A stretch of DNA of 51,416 bases. Source: Planctomycetota bacterium. Its GTDB lineage: Bacteria > Planctomycetota > J058 > JAJDCP01. The notes beneath the pieces were generated by a model. The model was not told the DNA's origin. It searched no databases and saw nothing but the letters and a program-made list of their open reading frames with translations. Location: NCBI GenBank assembly GCA_029260765.1, contig JAJDCP010000030.1:1-51416 (forward strand), read 5' to 3'. The translations under genes and the position numbers were made by a program. How positions within the stretch are numbered: position 1 is the stretch's first letter; each line of letters opens with the position of its first letter. Below are positions 1-7,773 of this stretch, one piece after another.

Positions 1-1
1 C

Positions 2-229
2 GACGCCGACGAACGCGAGAAGATGCGCCACAAGCTCAGCACACCCGAGGGCCGAGCCGTCTATGCTAGACGCAAGGCCATAGTAGAGCCGGTCCATGGC
101 CAGATCAAAGAGGTGCGTGGCTTCCGCCGATTCCTCTTACGCGGCATCGAAGGGGTGGCGGCGGAGTTCTCCCTCGTGTGCCTCTGCCACAACGTGCTCA
201 AGCTGTTCCCAGGCTTCCGGCTGGCGTAG
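2..229 (+). CDS. C-terminal fragment of a DDE transposase (IS1182-like), cut by left window edge
   Basis: The open frame enters from base 2 and ends with TAG at 227-229, giving 75 residues. The sequence has the typical C-terminal catalytic block of DDE transposases of the IS1182/IS4 type: a VEPVHGQIKE motif, whose Glu is the likely third acidic catalytic residue, then a G-F-RRFLLRG segment and a hydrophobic helix with a CHNVLKL ending. The stop falls where such proteins normally end, so the C terminus looks intact and only the N-terminal part lies outside the window. No inverted repeat was recognised downstream. Family assignment is from motif memory; the DDE class is more certain than the IS family. 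Confidence 0.7.
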   Translation, partial: DADEREKMRHKLSTPEGRAVYARRKAIVEPVHGQIKEVRGFRRFLLRGIEGVAAEFSLVCLCHNVLKLFPGFRLA

Positions 230-362
230 AAGCGCTTTTTCGGACCCTGGCAGGCCCCTCCAAGCCATTTGGCGCGCTCAAAACACCGATTGGGGGCCGC
301 CAGGCTTCTTCATGGGATTCCGGTGGTTCGCCATGCATGGTGTGCGCCGTCAATTGACGTGT

Positions 363-386
363 GCGTGGACGTGGGCGTGGACGTGG
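363..386. repeat. two tandem 12-bp units between transposase and his genes
   Basis: GCGTGGACGTGG occurs twice in direct succession (363-374 and 375-386). It lies in the 181-bp gap between the transposase fragment and the 3' end of the hisA-hisI gene, in which I see no gene. No function is apparent. Confidence 0.5.
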
Positions 387-410
387 ACTCGGGCTATGCG
401 ACACGGCCTC

Positions 411-1631
411 CTAGCGCAACAACGCGCTCACCGCAGCGACCTCGATCAGGTTGATGCGGTGCTGGCGCATGTAGACCGCCAGATTGCTCAGCAATTCGGC
501 CACCGCTTCGCAGCGTCCCTCGCTGGTGTCGACCTCAAGCAGACGGCGCACGCGGCTCAACATTGCCGCTCGTACACTGCCTGAAGAGCCTGCGGTTCCA
601 CGCGGCTCCAAGAGCTCGCGGAGCAGCTGATGCAGACCTCCGTTGGTGTTCTCTCCAAAGCACGAGTGCCTCTCGAGATGACAGCAATCGCCGGCTTGTT
701 CGACCTGAAACAGCACAGCCCGGTTCCTGCAGTCGTAGCTGGCGCGGATCAGCCGTTGCTTGCGCCCTGAAGACTCTCCCTTGCGCAGAGCACGCTGCCG
801 CTCGGAATCGTAATACCAGGCGTCTCCCCGCTTCAGCGAACGCTGCAGGGAATCGCGATTGGAGAATCCCAACATCAACACATCACCCGTCGCATCCTGC
901 ACAACGGTGGGCACCAAGCCTCGATCGTCGAAGAGCACCTGGTCGCAGAACATCGCGCTCATACTCACGCGCCCGGTGTACAAGGCCATACCCATCACGG
1001 GACGCGCACCCAGGTTCTCGAGGTCTCGGGCTTGCTCGGCAGTCGCGATACCTCCGGCGATGTAGACGGGGACCTGAACCGTCGAAAGCAACTGGCGCGC
1101 CATCGCCATATCCGGCCCGAACATGGTGCCTTCGCGGTCTACTTGGGTGAACAGGAGACCTCCACAGTACTTTTGCAAACGGCTGGCCGCCTCGACGGTC
1201 TTCAAGCCCGTCTTGGCACGCCAACCTTCGCAAACCACCTCATCCCCGGAGCTGTCCACCGCAAGAATGATTCTAGAGCTCAACAGTCGACCGTTCAGCT
1301 GGCTGAGAAATTCCTCATCGATGCCGCCATCCTTGAAGGCCGCACTCCCGACGATCACACGCCGAGCCCCCATCCCGATCAGATGCAGCGCATCGTCGAC
1401 CTCACGCACTCCTCCTCCGGCGTGGATAGGAAAACGTTGCGCCAACTCGGCGATCAGACTGAGGTTGTTGCCCTGGTTGCGAGCGCCATCGACGTCGATC
1501 ACGTTGATCGGACCGTAACGAGCAAATTCTTCGGCCACCGCCATCGGATCATTGCGCTCGAGGACCATCTCTTCGCCGCGCATCAGTTGGACAACCTTGC
1601 CCCCCTGAAGATCGATTGTCGGAACAATCAT
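411..1631 (-). CDS. hisA: fused HisA-HisI protein with a HisE-like C-terminal tail
   Basis: 406 residues. Residues 1-225 are HisA (ProFAR isomerase, a TIM barrel). They start MIVPTIDLQGG with Asp7, have the second catalytic Asp in ILAVDSS (Asp126), and carry two phosphate-binding glycine motifs (AGGGV, IAGGI). Residues 231-325 are HisI (phosphoribosyl-AMP cyclohydrolase), with the zinc ligands Cys301, Cys317 and Cys324 in the usual spacing and the RKGESSG motif. Residues 330-406 look like a worn HisE (phosphoribosyl-ATP pyrophosphatase): the AELLSNLAVYM helix matches the HisE family end, but the EExxE metal-binding motif is not evident. The start is the ATG at 1631, because GGGAGG sits 5 bases upstream and HisA homology begins there; the open frame continues to 1856 without family similarity. 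It lies 205 bp downstream of the hisC fusion on the same strand, so the two are probably co-transcribed. HisA and HisI assignments are firm; the HisE assignment is tentative. Confidence 0.9.
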   Translation of the reverse strand: MIVPTIDLQGGKVVQLMRGEEMVLERNDPMAVAEEFARYGPINVIDVDGARNQGNNLSLIAELAQRFPIHAGGGVREVDDALHLIGMGARRVIVGSAAFKDGGIDEEFLSQLNGRLLSSRIILAVDSSGDEVVCEGWRAKTGLKTVEAASRLQKYCGGLLFTQVDREGTMFGPDMAMARQLLSTVQVPVYIAGGIATAEQARDLENLGARPVMGMALYTGRVSMSAMFCDQVLFDDRGLVPTVVQDATGDVLMLGFSNRDSLQRSLKRGDAWYYDSERQRALRKGESSGRKQRLIRASYDCRNRAVLFQVEQAGDCCHLERHSCFGENTNGGLHQLLRELLEPRGTAGSSGSVRAAMLSRVRRLLEVDTSEGRCEAVAELLSNLAVYMRQHRINLIEVAAVSALLR

Positions 1632-1836
1632 CCCCGCCTCCCGACGTGCCCTGGACTTGTGCCGCCGTGCGCGGCGATGCTCCATTCGTTTCTCCCCTGT
1701 TGTACACCAAGCGCCCGCCGCTCGCGCGGCGACGCAGTGCAGCATTGCCACACAAAAACAACCCTGGGCGTGAAACGGGCATTCGGAGAGGCAAGAGACC
1801 CTGAGGAAAAATCGCACCAGTTGCCCGGCGGCCGGC

Positions 1837-3492
1837 TCACCCCAGCGCCGCAGCACCGACGGGAAGCTTGGCCAGACCGAGCGCGCGACCGAGCGCTGAG
1901 AAGACGGCTGAGCAGCTCTCGCCCGAGGGGCCCGGGCTCAGCATACGGATGTGCAGGGTGGCTTTGGCACCGGCGCTGAACCCTTCGAGCAGCGCCCGCA
2001 CAGCGTCGAGCGCAGGTTCCGCCTCCTCCCAGCTGAGATCGCAGGCAAGCCTTGCATCGCCGCCGAAGTCGAGGGCGCACAACGCCAGCGCGGCGCCAAC
2101 GGGGAATGCGAAACAGCCGACTGCCTCAATCCGTGCGCGGTTGCCCACGGCCTCGGAGACGGCCTGGCCAAGGATCAGCCCGAGATGCTTGGTGGGCACC
2201 TCTCCCTGGACCTCGAGCTCCAGATCGATGTGGGCCTGGGCAGCAAAGGCGGCCAATGCCCTGGCCAGCGGCTCACTGCCAACCACCACGCGGCCAGAAC
2301 CGGTACCGTCGAGCTTTAGCGAGAGGGCGAGCTCGCCTTCGGGAAATTTGCGCAACGCGTGGCTGGCCCGTTCGACTGTCTGCAGCTCCAGCGGGGACTC
2401 TGCCGTCTCGGTGTCCGCCGCGGGCAGCTCATACAAGCGCCGCAGCACGGCGACGAGCGTCGCCATCTCGCCCGCCGTCCCGACCCCCACACGCAGGCAG
2501 CCCTCCAATTGCGGCCGATCGCTGAGATCTCGGACCAGAATGCCCTCGGCAGCCAGCGACTCTCTCAGCTCCTGTGCCTTGTCCCCCAACTTGACGACCA
2601 GGAAGTTCGCCGCACTGGGATGCACAGTGAGTTTGAGGTCTTCAGCCAGAAAGCGCTCGAGCTCACGACGCTGGTCAAGGACGGACTGCACGTGACGGTT
2701 GATGTAGACCTGGTCAGAGAGTGCGGCCTGGATCGAGACAATCGCCGCGCGGTTGACGCTGTAGGGACTCTTGACCTTCTGCAGGCTGGCCATGGTCTCT
2801 GAGCATGCGAACATCAAACCTGCCCGCAGGCCGCCAAGACCGTACGCCTTCGAAAACGTCCGGACGACAACCAGATTCGGAAACTCGTCCAGCCAGGGCA
2901 AGCTCGTCTGCCCATGGAAATCGTAGTAGGCTTCGTCGACAAGCACCACAGTGCCGTGCTTCCCCGCCACTTCGAGCACCTCACGGATCTCATCGAGGGG
3001 GATGGCCGTGCCGGTAGTGTGGTTGGGGGTCGACAGGAAGATCACCCGCACCTCGGGCTTGATCGCCGCCAGGACCTCTGCGAGCGGAAAGGAAAAACCT
3101 TCTTTGTACGGCACCTCGCGGACAGTGACGCCGGCCAACTCAAGATAGAAGCTGAACATCGAAAACGTCGGCACAGGCAAGATCGCTTCTTGCCCGGCGT
3201 CGACGAAAGCGTCGAGAACCAAACGGATGCTCTCTTCACCCCCGTTGGTGACGAGGATCTGCCCCTCTTTGAGGTGGAACTGGCGCGCGAGCTTTGCATA
3301 GGAGTCGGCGCTTTCTGGATAGGACGAAATGTCGTAGGGGCTCAGATTGCTGAGCGCCTCGAGCACCCGTGGTGAGGGCCCGGTGGTGTTTTCATTGAGA
3401 TCGAGGCGGATCTTGCCCTTGCGGCCCTCGAGCTGGGGATGTCGAGTGGAAATTGCCTCGGCTGCAGCCCTCGGAACCGGTTTGCTTACCAC
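1837..3492 (-). CDS. hisC: histidinol-phosphate aminotransferase fused to a degenerate HisB (IGPD)-like domain
   Basis: 551 residues. Residues 1-355 are HisC, a fold-type I PLP aminotransferase that converts imidazole-acetol phosphate and glutamate to histidinol phosphate. The LDLNEN opening, the VDEAYYDF strand with its PLP-contacting Asp, and the Schiff-base Lys215 in TFSKAYGLGGLRAG are present. Residues about 372-551 align by eye with imidazoleglycerol-phosphate dehydratase: LKLDGTG, an LGLILGQAV helix, an ALDFGG strand and TLHIRML are recognisable. The metal-binding DHHTVED stretch is deleted to a few residues (near 433-437) and the second HH motif reads ESCS, so this domain should lack dehydratase activity. 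The start is GTG at 3492 with GAGG about 5 bases upstream. HisC function is firm. The fused domain may be structural, regulatory or a relic. Confidence 0.9.
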   Translation of the reverse strand: MVSKPVPRAAAEAISTRHPQLEGRKGKIRLDLNENTTGPSPRVLEALSNLSPYDISSYPESADSYAKLARQFHLKEGQILVTNGGEESIRLVLDAFVDAGQEAILPVPTFSMFSFYLELAGVTVREVPYKEGFSFPLAEVLAAIKPEVRVIFLSTPNHTTGTAIPLDEIREVLEVAGKHGTVVLVDEAYYDFHGQTSLPWLDEFPNLVVVRTFSKAYGLGGLRAGLMFACSETMASLQKVKSPYSVNRAAIVSIQAALSDQVYINRHVQSVLDQRRELERFLAEDLKLTVHPSAANFLVVKLGDKAQELRESLAAEGILVRDLSDRPQLEGCLRVGVGTAGEMATLVAVLRRLYELPAADTETAESPLELQTVERASHALRKFPEGELALSLKLDGTGSGRVVVGSEPLARALAAFAAQAHIDLELEVQGEVPTKHLGLILGQAVSEAVGNRARIEAVGCFAFPVGAALALCALDFGGDARLACDLSWEEAEPALDAVRALLEGFSAGAKATLHIRMLSPGPSGESCSAVFSALGRALGLAKLPVGAAALG

Positions 3493-3789
3493 CTTGCCCT
3501 CAACCGTTTCCTGTTGTTGTTTCGCCCGCCTGTGGGGCGAGCACTGAAGGCTGATCGAAGGCTTGCAACATACTCATTTCGGCCCCCACGGTCAATCGAT
3601 TCCTGCTAGCTCGAATCCGCCACCAGTTTCTACTGCGGCCCCGCCTGACCGGCGAATTCGACCTCTCGCTGCTCGAAGATACACGCGCAGCGTCTGCGCT
3701 GCTCAAGCCCGAATTCTCTCGGCCATCCGGGTCCTCGCTACGAATCTGGTGACGGACCCGCGCTAGCGACCTCGGCGGAGAGGCGGTGG
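3493..3789. other. divergent intergenic region between hisC and a zinc-ribbon gene
   Basis: 297 bp separating two divergent genes. One plus-strand frame (about 3555-3751) is open and gives a protein-like sequence rich in Leu and Arg, but it has no convincing start codon or ribosome site. I found no clear paired -35/-10 boxes for either gene. Confidence 0.4.
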
Positions 3790-4743
3790 TTGACAGCTCC
3801 TGGGGTGGTTGGTAGTGTCCCGATGCAATCGGGACCCCCGGAGAGCCCTCCAGACGTGCAGTCTCAAGCAGCGTCCATGTTCACCTGCGAGTGTGGCCAT
3901 CAACTAGCCATAGAACCCCTGCCTTTGCGCCGCGAAGGCGAGGTGGCCGTGTTCTGCGACAGTTGCGCCGACGGCGGGGTGATGAATCTGTATGGCGACC
4001 TCGGTGCCTACTTGAAACGCAAGTACGCGACCGACAGCTGTTTCAAGACCGCGATGAGCTTCCTTGTCCCTTGCCCTTGTGGAGGCCGGTTCAACCATGT
4101 GGCGCCGTGTTGTCCGGAGTGCAAGCGCCGACTCCTCGACGCCCCCGTCATCCCGGGCCGCTTCTTCCTCGAGATCCCGTTTCGCGAGGAGCTGGCCCAT
4201 CTGATTCCGGAAGTGGAGAGCGATGCCCGGCTTTTCGAACAACCCGCCACGAGCGGTCTGGGTTTCTGCGCGATCCGTTTGTTGACACGCATCTCTCCGG
4301 AGTCTGCGATGCCGTTTCTGCGCGCACTGTTCGACGCCTACCCGGCGCCCAATGAAGAGACGGCCATCCGTGAAGAGGAAGCTGAGGAGGAAGGCCTCGA
4401 CGTCCTCTCCTGCATGCGCACTCTGCTGGATGACCTCGCGTCGAACAAGCCAGCCGTCGGTGGTATCGAGAAGATCCCCCACCCGTACGAGACATTTCTG
4501 GTGTTGTGTCTGATGCACCTGCTGCAGAATCACGAACGCGAGACCTGCCTCGATCTGTATTGCCAGCACCTCGGTTCGTCCAACAACGAGAAGAATGACT
4601 GGGCGGTCCATCTGCTCAGTCTGGCAGACATAATGCTGGTCGAGATGGGCAGGATGTTCCGCCAGCAACAGGCCCCGTTGCGCTATCTGGTCGACGACAC
4701 CAGTGCGCGCAAGATCTGGGACCGCCTGCACCACGTGCATTGA
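3790..4743 (+). CDS. zinc-ribbon protein of unknown function
   Basis: 317 residues, no family recognised. Near the N terminus there are paired cysteine motifs (CECGH ... CDSC at about residues 33-56, then CPCGG ... CCPECKRR at about 94-112), consistent with two zinc ribbons. The rest is an acidic, mostly helical domain with no predicted membrane segment, so it is probably cytoplasmic. The annotated start is TTG at 3790, because GGAGAGG lies about 6 bases upstream; an ATG at 3823 is the alternative and would remove 11 residues. The stop overlaps the TTG start of the nucleotidyltransferase gene (TTGA at 4740-4743), so the two are translationally coupled. Confidence 0.75.
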   Translation: MTAPGVVGSVPMQSGPPESPPDVQSQAASMFTCECGHQLAIEPLPLRREGEVAVFCDSCADGGVMNLYGDLGAYLKRKYATDSCFKTAMSFLVPCPCGGRFNHVAPCCPECKRRLLDAPVIPGRFFLEIPFREELAHLIPEVESDARLFEQPATSGLGFCAIRLLTRISPESAMPFLRALFDAYPAPNEETAIREEEAEEEGLDVLSCMRTLLDDLASNKPAVGGIEKIPHPYETFLVLCLMHLLQNHERETCLDLYCQHLGSSNNEKNDWAVHLLSLADIMLVEMGRMFRQQQAPLRYLVDDTSARKIWDRLHHVH

Positions 4744-5324
4744 TTCCCGCATTGCTTCTGTCTGCCGGCAAGTCCCAGAGGATGGGTGTGGCCAAAGCCT
4801 GGCTGCCGCTTGGGCGGGGTTGGCCCGAGAGCTCTTTCCTCGCACGAATCCTGTCGGTATGCCGCGCAGCGGGCTGCGGGCCATGCCTGGTCGTGCATGC
4901 AGCAGACTTCCCCTTTCCTGACACCATCCGAGGGCTCGGAGGCTTTCCGGTGCTGCACCTGGATGCAGACCGGGGCCGCACCGGTTCGCTGCAGGCGGGT
5001 CTGCGCATGTCTCCGAGCGCGGCTCCGGCGGTGCTGCTGTGGCCGGTGGACATGCCGTTGGTGCGCGCTCGCACGGTTGCACGTCTGTTGGAATGGGCCG
5101 GACCCGCACCACAAGCGATCTTCCAACCCAGTTTCGGGGGCCGCCTCGGCCACCCGCTGCTGCTGCCCCGCAACTGTTGGCAGACCATCCTGGCAGCCGA
5201 GCCAGACACGCCGTTGCGGCAATTGATCGCTGATGTGCCGCGCCAGGTCTGCAAGCTCAATGACCCAGGCGTACGGGCGAACCTGAACACACCCGAAGAC
5301 TACCGGGCTGCGCTGCGTGTTTGA
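4740..5324 (+). CDS. MobA/MocA-type NTP transferase (molybdenum-cofactor nucleotidyltransferase-like)
   Basis: 194 residues. The N-terminal LLLSAGKSQRMGVAK is the nucleotide-binding signature LxAGxSxRMGxxK of the MobA/MocA/IspD-like glycosyltransferase-A fold. A PVDMPL motif around residue 102 supplies the Mg-binding Asp, and the later GHPLLLP block is typical of CTP:molybdopterin cytidylyltransferase (MocA) and relatives. The expected role is transfer of an NMP to a phosphorylated acceptor, but the acceptor cannot be told from sequence and no other Moco genes are in the window. The start is TTG at 4740, overlapping the stop of the zinc-ribbon gene. It is convergent with the Ser/Thr kinase gene, 12 bp away. 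Confidence 0.8.
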   Translation: MIPALLLSAGKSQRMGVAKAWLPLGRGWPESSFLARILSVCRAAGCGPCLVVHAADFPFPDTIRGLGGFPVLHLDADRGRTGSLQAGLRMSPSAAPAVLLWPVDMPLVRARTVARLLEWAGPAPQAIFQPSFGGRLGHPLLLPRNCWQTILAAEPDTPLRQLIADVPRQVCKLNDPGVRANLNTPEDYRAALRV

Positions 5325-5336
5325 TGGTTTGAGAGA

Positions 5337-7610
5337 TCAGCCGCGGCCGAAGAAGCGGCTGAAGAAGGTCTTCTTCTGCGGCTTTTTGAACAGAGGCACG
5401 ACCTTCAGCTCGAGGTCCTCGATCACCTCTTTGGCGCTCTGGTAGCGGTCTTTGACCGACTTTCTCAACAGCCGCATCACGATCTCTTCGATCGGCGGAG
5501 CGAAATTCTTCTCGGGCACGCGGACCTTGAAGGGGGGCGGCTGCTGAGATATATGCTGGCCGAGGAAGCCCACCGGGGACTGGGACTCGAAAGGCAGCAG
5601 ACCACAGATCATCTCGTAGAGGATCACCCCAATGCTGTAGAGGTCGGAGCGATGGTCGACCTTGTCGCCCGACGCCTGCTCGGGAGACATATACTGCGGT
5701 GTGCCGGTGACCGTGCCGACCATGCTGACAAAGATCGGGCTGCCGTCGGCGACAGTCTCCGTCGGCTCTTCGAGGATCTTGGCAACCCCGAAGTCCATGA
5801 TCTTGACGAAGTCTTTATTGTTCTTGTCTACCAGAATCATGATGTTGTCGGGCTTCAGGTCCCGGTGCACGATCTTCTTTTCGTGGGCCGCATTGACCGC
5901 ATTGAGGATCTGCATCGCCAGCTCTGTCGTTCGTTTGAGCGGTACCGCTCCCTCGGCCACCATGTCTGTCAGCGTGCGGCCATCGAGGAACTCCATCGCC
6001 ATGAAGCAGGAGCCGTCCGGGAGCTCACCAGCATCGTAGATCTCGACAGTGTGCTTGTTCTGGAACGACGACATCGCCCGGATTTCCCGTTGGAAGCGCT
6101 GCAATGTCTCGTCGTTGGTGATCAGCTCGGGATTGATCAGCTTGATGGCGACCTCACGCGACATCAGCTCATGTTTGGCCTTGTAGACCGACCCCATGCC
6201 TCCCTCACCGATCTTCTCGATGATCTGGTAGTGCGCACCGATCTTCTGGCCGATCCAAGGGTCCCCGCCCCCGGTTTGATGCCCGGCCATAAAAGCGCTG
6301 ACCGCGGGCGGCGGCTCAAATTGGCCAATGCCAGAATCCTGCGGCGGAGGCAAAGCCATCGCTACGCCGGGGGACCCTGGCGGCGCGTGGCCGCTGTTGC
6401 CCCAGGCACCGGGTGCCGCGGGCGATGGGGGCACGAAGACCTGCGCCGAGCTGTCTGCAGCCGCCCATGCTTGGGCCGGAGGCGGGCTGTCTTCGCTACC
6501 CCAGGCCTGGGGTACAGAGTCTTCAGAACCCCAGGGCTCGGGGGCGGGATCTTCGGAGCCCCAGGCCTGAGGCTCGGAGCCCCAGGCAGGTGCCGGAGCA
6601 GCCTCTTGAGGAGCCCAGGCCGAAGCGGGCGGCGGCGGCGCGCCGAAATCCGAGTTCCAGTTCGCCGGTGCCTCGGTCTCCTCTTCGTCCACAAAGTCGC
6701 TCTGGAACCCATGCTGGTGCTGACCGACCGCCGCCGCCCCCCAATCAGCCTGGAATGGCGGAGCGGCTGGTTCCGGGAGTTGCGCCGGGGGTTGCTGCTC
6801 AAACGCCTTGGACGGCGGAATCAGCGGCAGACCTGCGGGCGGCGTGGGCTCGGGACGCTCGAATCGTCCAGAGGCCCGATCATGAAACGTCGGTGCTGCC
6901 GGGACACTCGGCAGGCTCCCCGAGCTCGCGGGCGGCCCCACGCCGAGATACTGGGCAGAGCTGGCCGGCGGCGGAGGCGGAGTCGAGCGCCGCACCGTCG
7001 GCATGCGCACATCAGGCAGCGGCGAACGCTGCGACGGGAACTGGCTCGCCGGCGGTGGCGCCTGGACACGTGCTCCCGCAAACGGCGGGTCGGCAACAGC
7101 TGGCTTGGGCGGCGGAGTCACGGGTCCTGACGGCTTGCCGGCCATCGAGTCGTACAGATCGGCATCGATTTTGATCGACGGATGCTTGCTGGTGTATTCC
7201 TTGACGAACTTGGCTGCATGGCGGTTGAGGATTCGCGCCTGCTCGCCTTTGAGCCCACGATGCTGGTTCGGCGTCAGGTAGCGTTTCTTGAGCAGGAGCG
7301 AGTAGAGGGGCGGACGGTTGTCGTCGCGCTTCTGCTCTTGCAGAACCTGTTGCAGGATCTCTTTGGGAACGAGACCGTTCTTCAACACCAGCTTGTAATA
7401 GACCCGCTCGGCATCTTTGAACTGATAGTAACGCTTGGCGTAATCGATGCGCTCGGCAGCATCGTGGGTGAGGATTCCCGTCGTGACCAGGTAGTCCTGG
7501 AGCGTGTCCCCTTTGCCGAGGTGGACATAGCTTCCCACCACCACGTTCTCGGGAAGAACCTTGTTGAGAACCGCTATGTTCCCGAAGAGCAGATCGCCGT
7601 AGGTCGGCAT
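5337..7610 (-). CDS. Hanks-type serine/threonine protein kinase with novel N-terminal domain and Pro/Trp-rich linker
   Basis: 757 residues. The kinase domain is at about 461-735: glycine loop GEGGMGSVYKA, VAIK lysine, HRDLKPDN catalytic loop at 582-589, DFG at 606, and SPE replacing APE; all catalytic residues are present. The N-terminal 170 residues form a helical, charged region I do not recognise. Between them lies a roughly 290-residue low-complexity linker rich in Pro, Ala and Gln, with several short repeats of the type AWGSED/PWGSED. No transmembrane helix is seen, so this is probably a cytoplasmic kinase. The start is the ATG at 7610, because GGGAG is 8 bases upstream; an in-frame TTG at 7616 is too close to it. 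It follows gltX on the same strand by 163 bp and has a candidate promoter in that gap. Confidence 0.92.
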   Translation of the reverse strand: MPTYGDLLFGNIAVLNKVLPENVVVGSYVHLGKGDTLQDYLVTTGILTHDAAERIDYAKRYYQFKDAERVYYKLVLKNGLVPKEILQQVLQEQKRDDNRPPLYSLLLKKRYLTPNQHRGLKGEQARILNRHAAKFVKEYTSKHPSIKIDADLYDSMAGKPSGPVTPPPKPAVADPPFAGARVQAPPPASQFPSQRSPLPDVRMPTVRRSTPPPPPASSAQYLGVGPPASSGSLPSVPAAPTFHDRASGRFERPEPTPPAGLPLIPPSKAFEQQPPAQLPEPAAPPFQADWGAAAVGQHQHGFQSDFVDEEETEAPANWNSDFGAPPPPASAWAPQEAAPAPAWGSEPQAWGSEDPAPEPWGSEDSVPQAWGSEDSPPPAQAWAAADSSAQVFVPPSPAAPGAWGNSGHAPPGSPGVAMALPPPQDSGIGQFEPPPAVSAFMAGHQTGGGDPWIGQKIGAHYQIIEKIGEGGMGSVYKAKHELMSREVAIKLINPELITNDETLQRFQREIRAMSSFQNKHTVEIYDAGELPDGSCFMAMEFLDGRTLTDMVAEGAVPLKRTTELAMQILNAVNAAHEKKIVHRDLKPDNIMILVDKNNKDFVKIMDFGVAKILEEPTETVADGSPIFVSMVGTVTGTPQYMSPEQASGDKVDHRSDLYSIGVILYEMICGLLPFESQSPVGFLGQHISQQPPPFKVRVPEKNFAPPIEEIVMRLLRKSVKDRYQSAKEVIEDLELKVVPLFKKPQKKTFFSRFFGRG

Positions 7611-7683
7611 GAACAAGGCTCCCAGAACGTGTCTCTCAAGACGGCCTCCACGGTCTCGCCCGACCGTGGTGACAGCTTTCTAC

Positions 7684-7712
7684 AGAATAACGGCCCCGCC
7701 TATTTTTACCAA
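7684..7712 (-). promoter_or_regulatory. candidate sigma-70-type promoter of the kinase gene
   Basis: Read on the minus strand, TTGGTA (7712-7707) and TATTCT (7689-7684) are separated by exactly 17 bases. Each matches consensus at 4 of 6 positions. The -10 lies about 74 bp upstream of the kinase ATG, inside the gltX-kinase gap and within a locally AT-rich stretch. Confidence 0.4.
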
Positions 7713-7773
7713 CATGACGCGGGATTTCACCAGAATTTTGCCCACCGCAACCTGCCAGCCGGTCTCAAAAAAA

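Noticed and set aside
1632..1856. Open extension of the hisA fusion to 1856
   Set aside because: HisA homology starts exactly at ATG 1631, which has a good ribosome site; the extra 75 residues are low complexity.
3555..3751. Protein-like plus-strand frame upstream of the zinc-ribbon gene
   Set aside because: No start codon or ribosome site in frame and too short to match a family.
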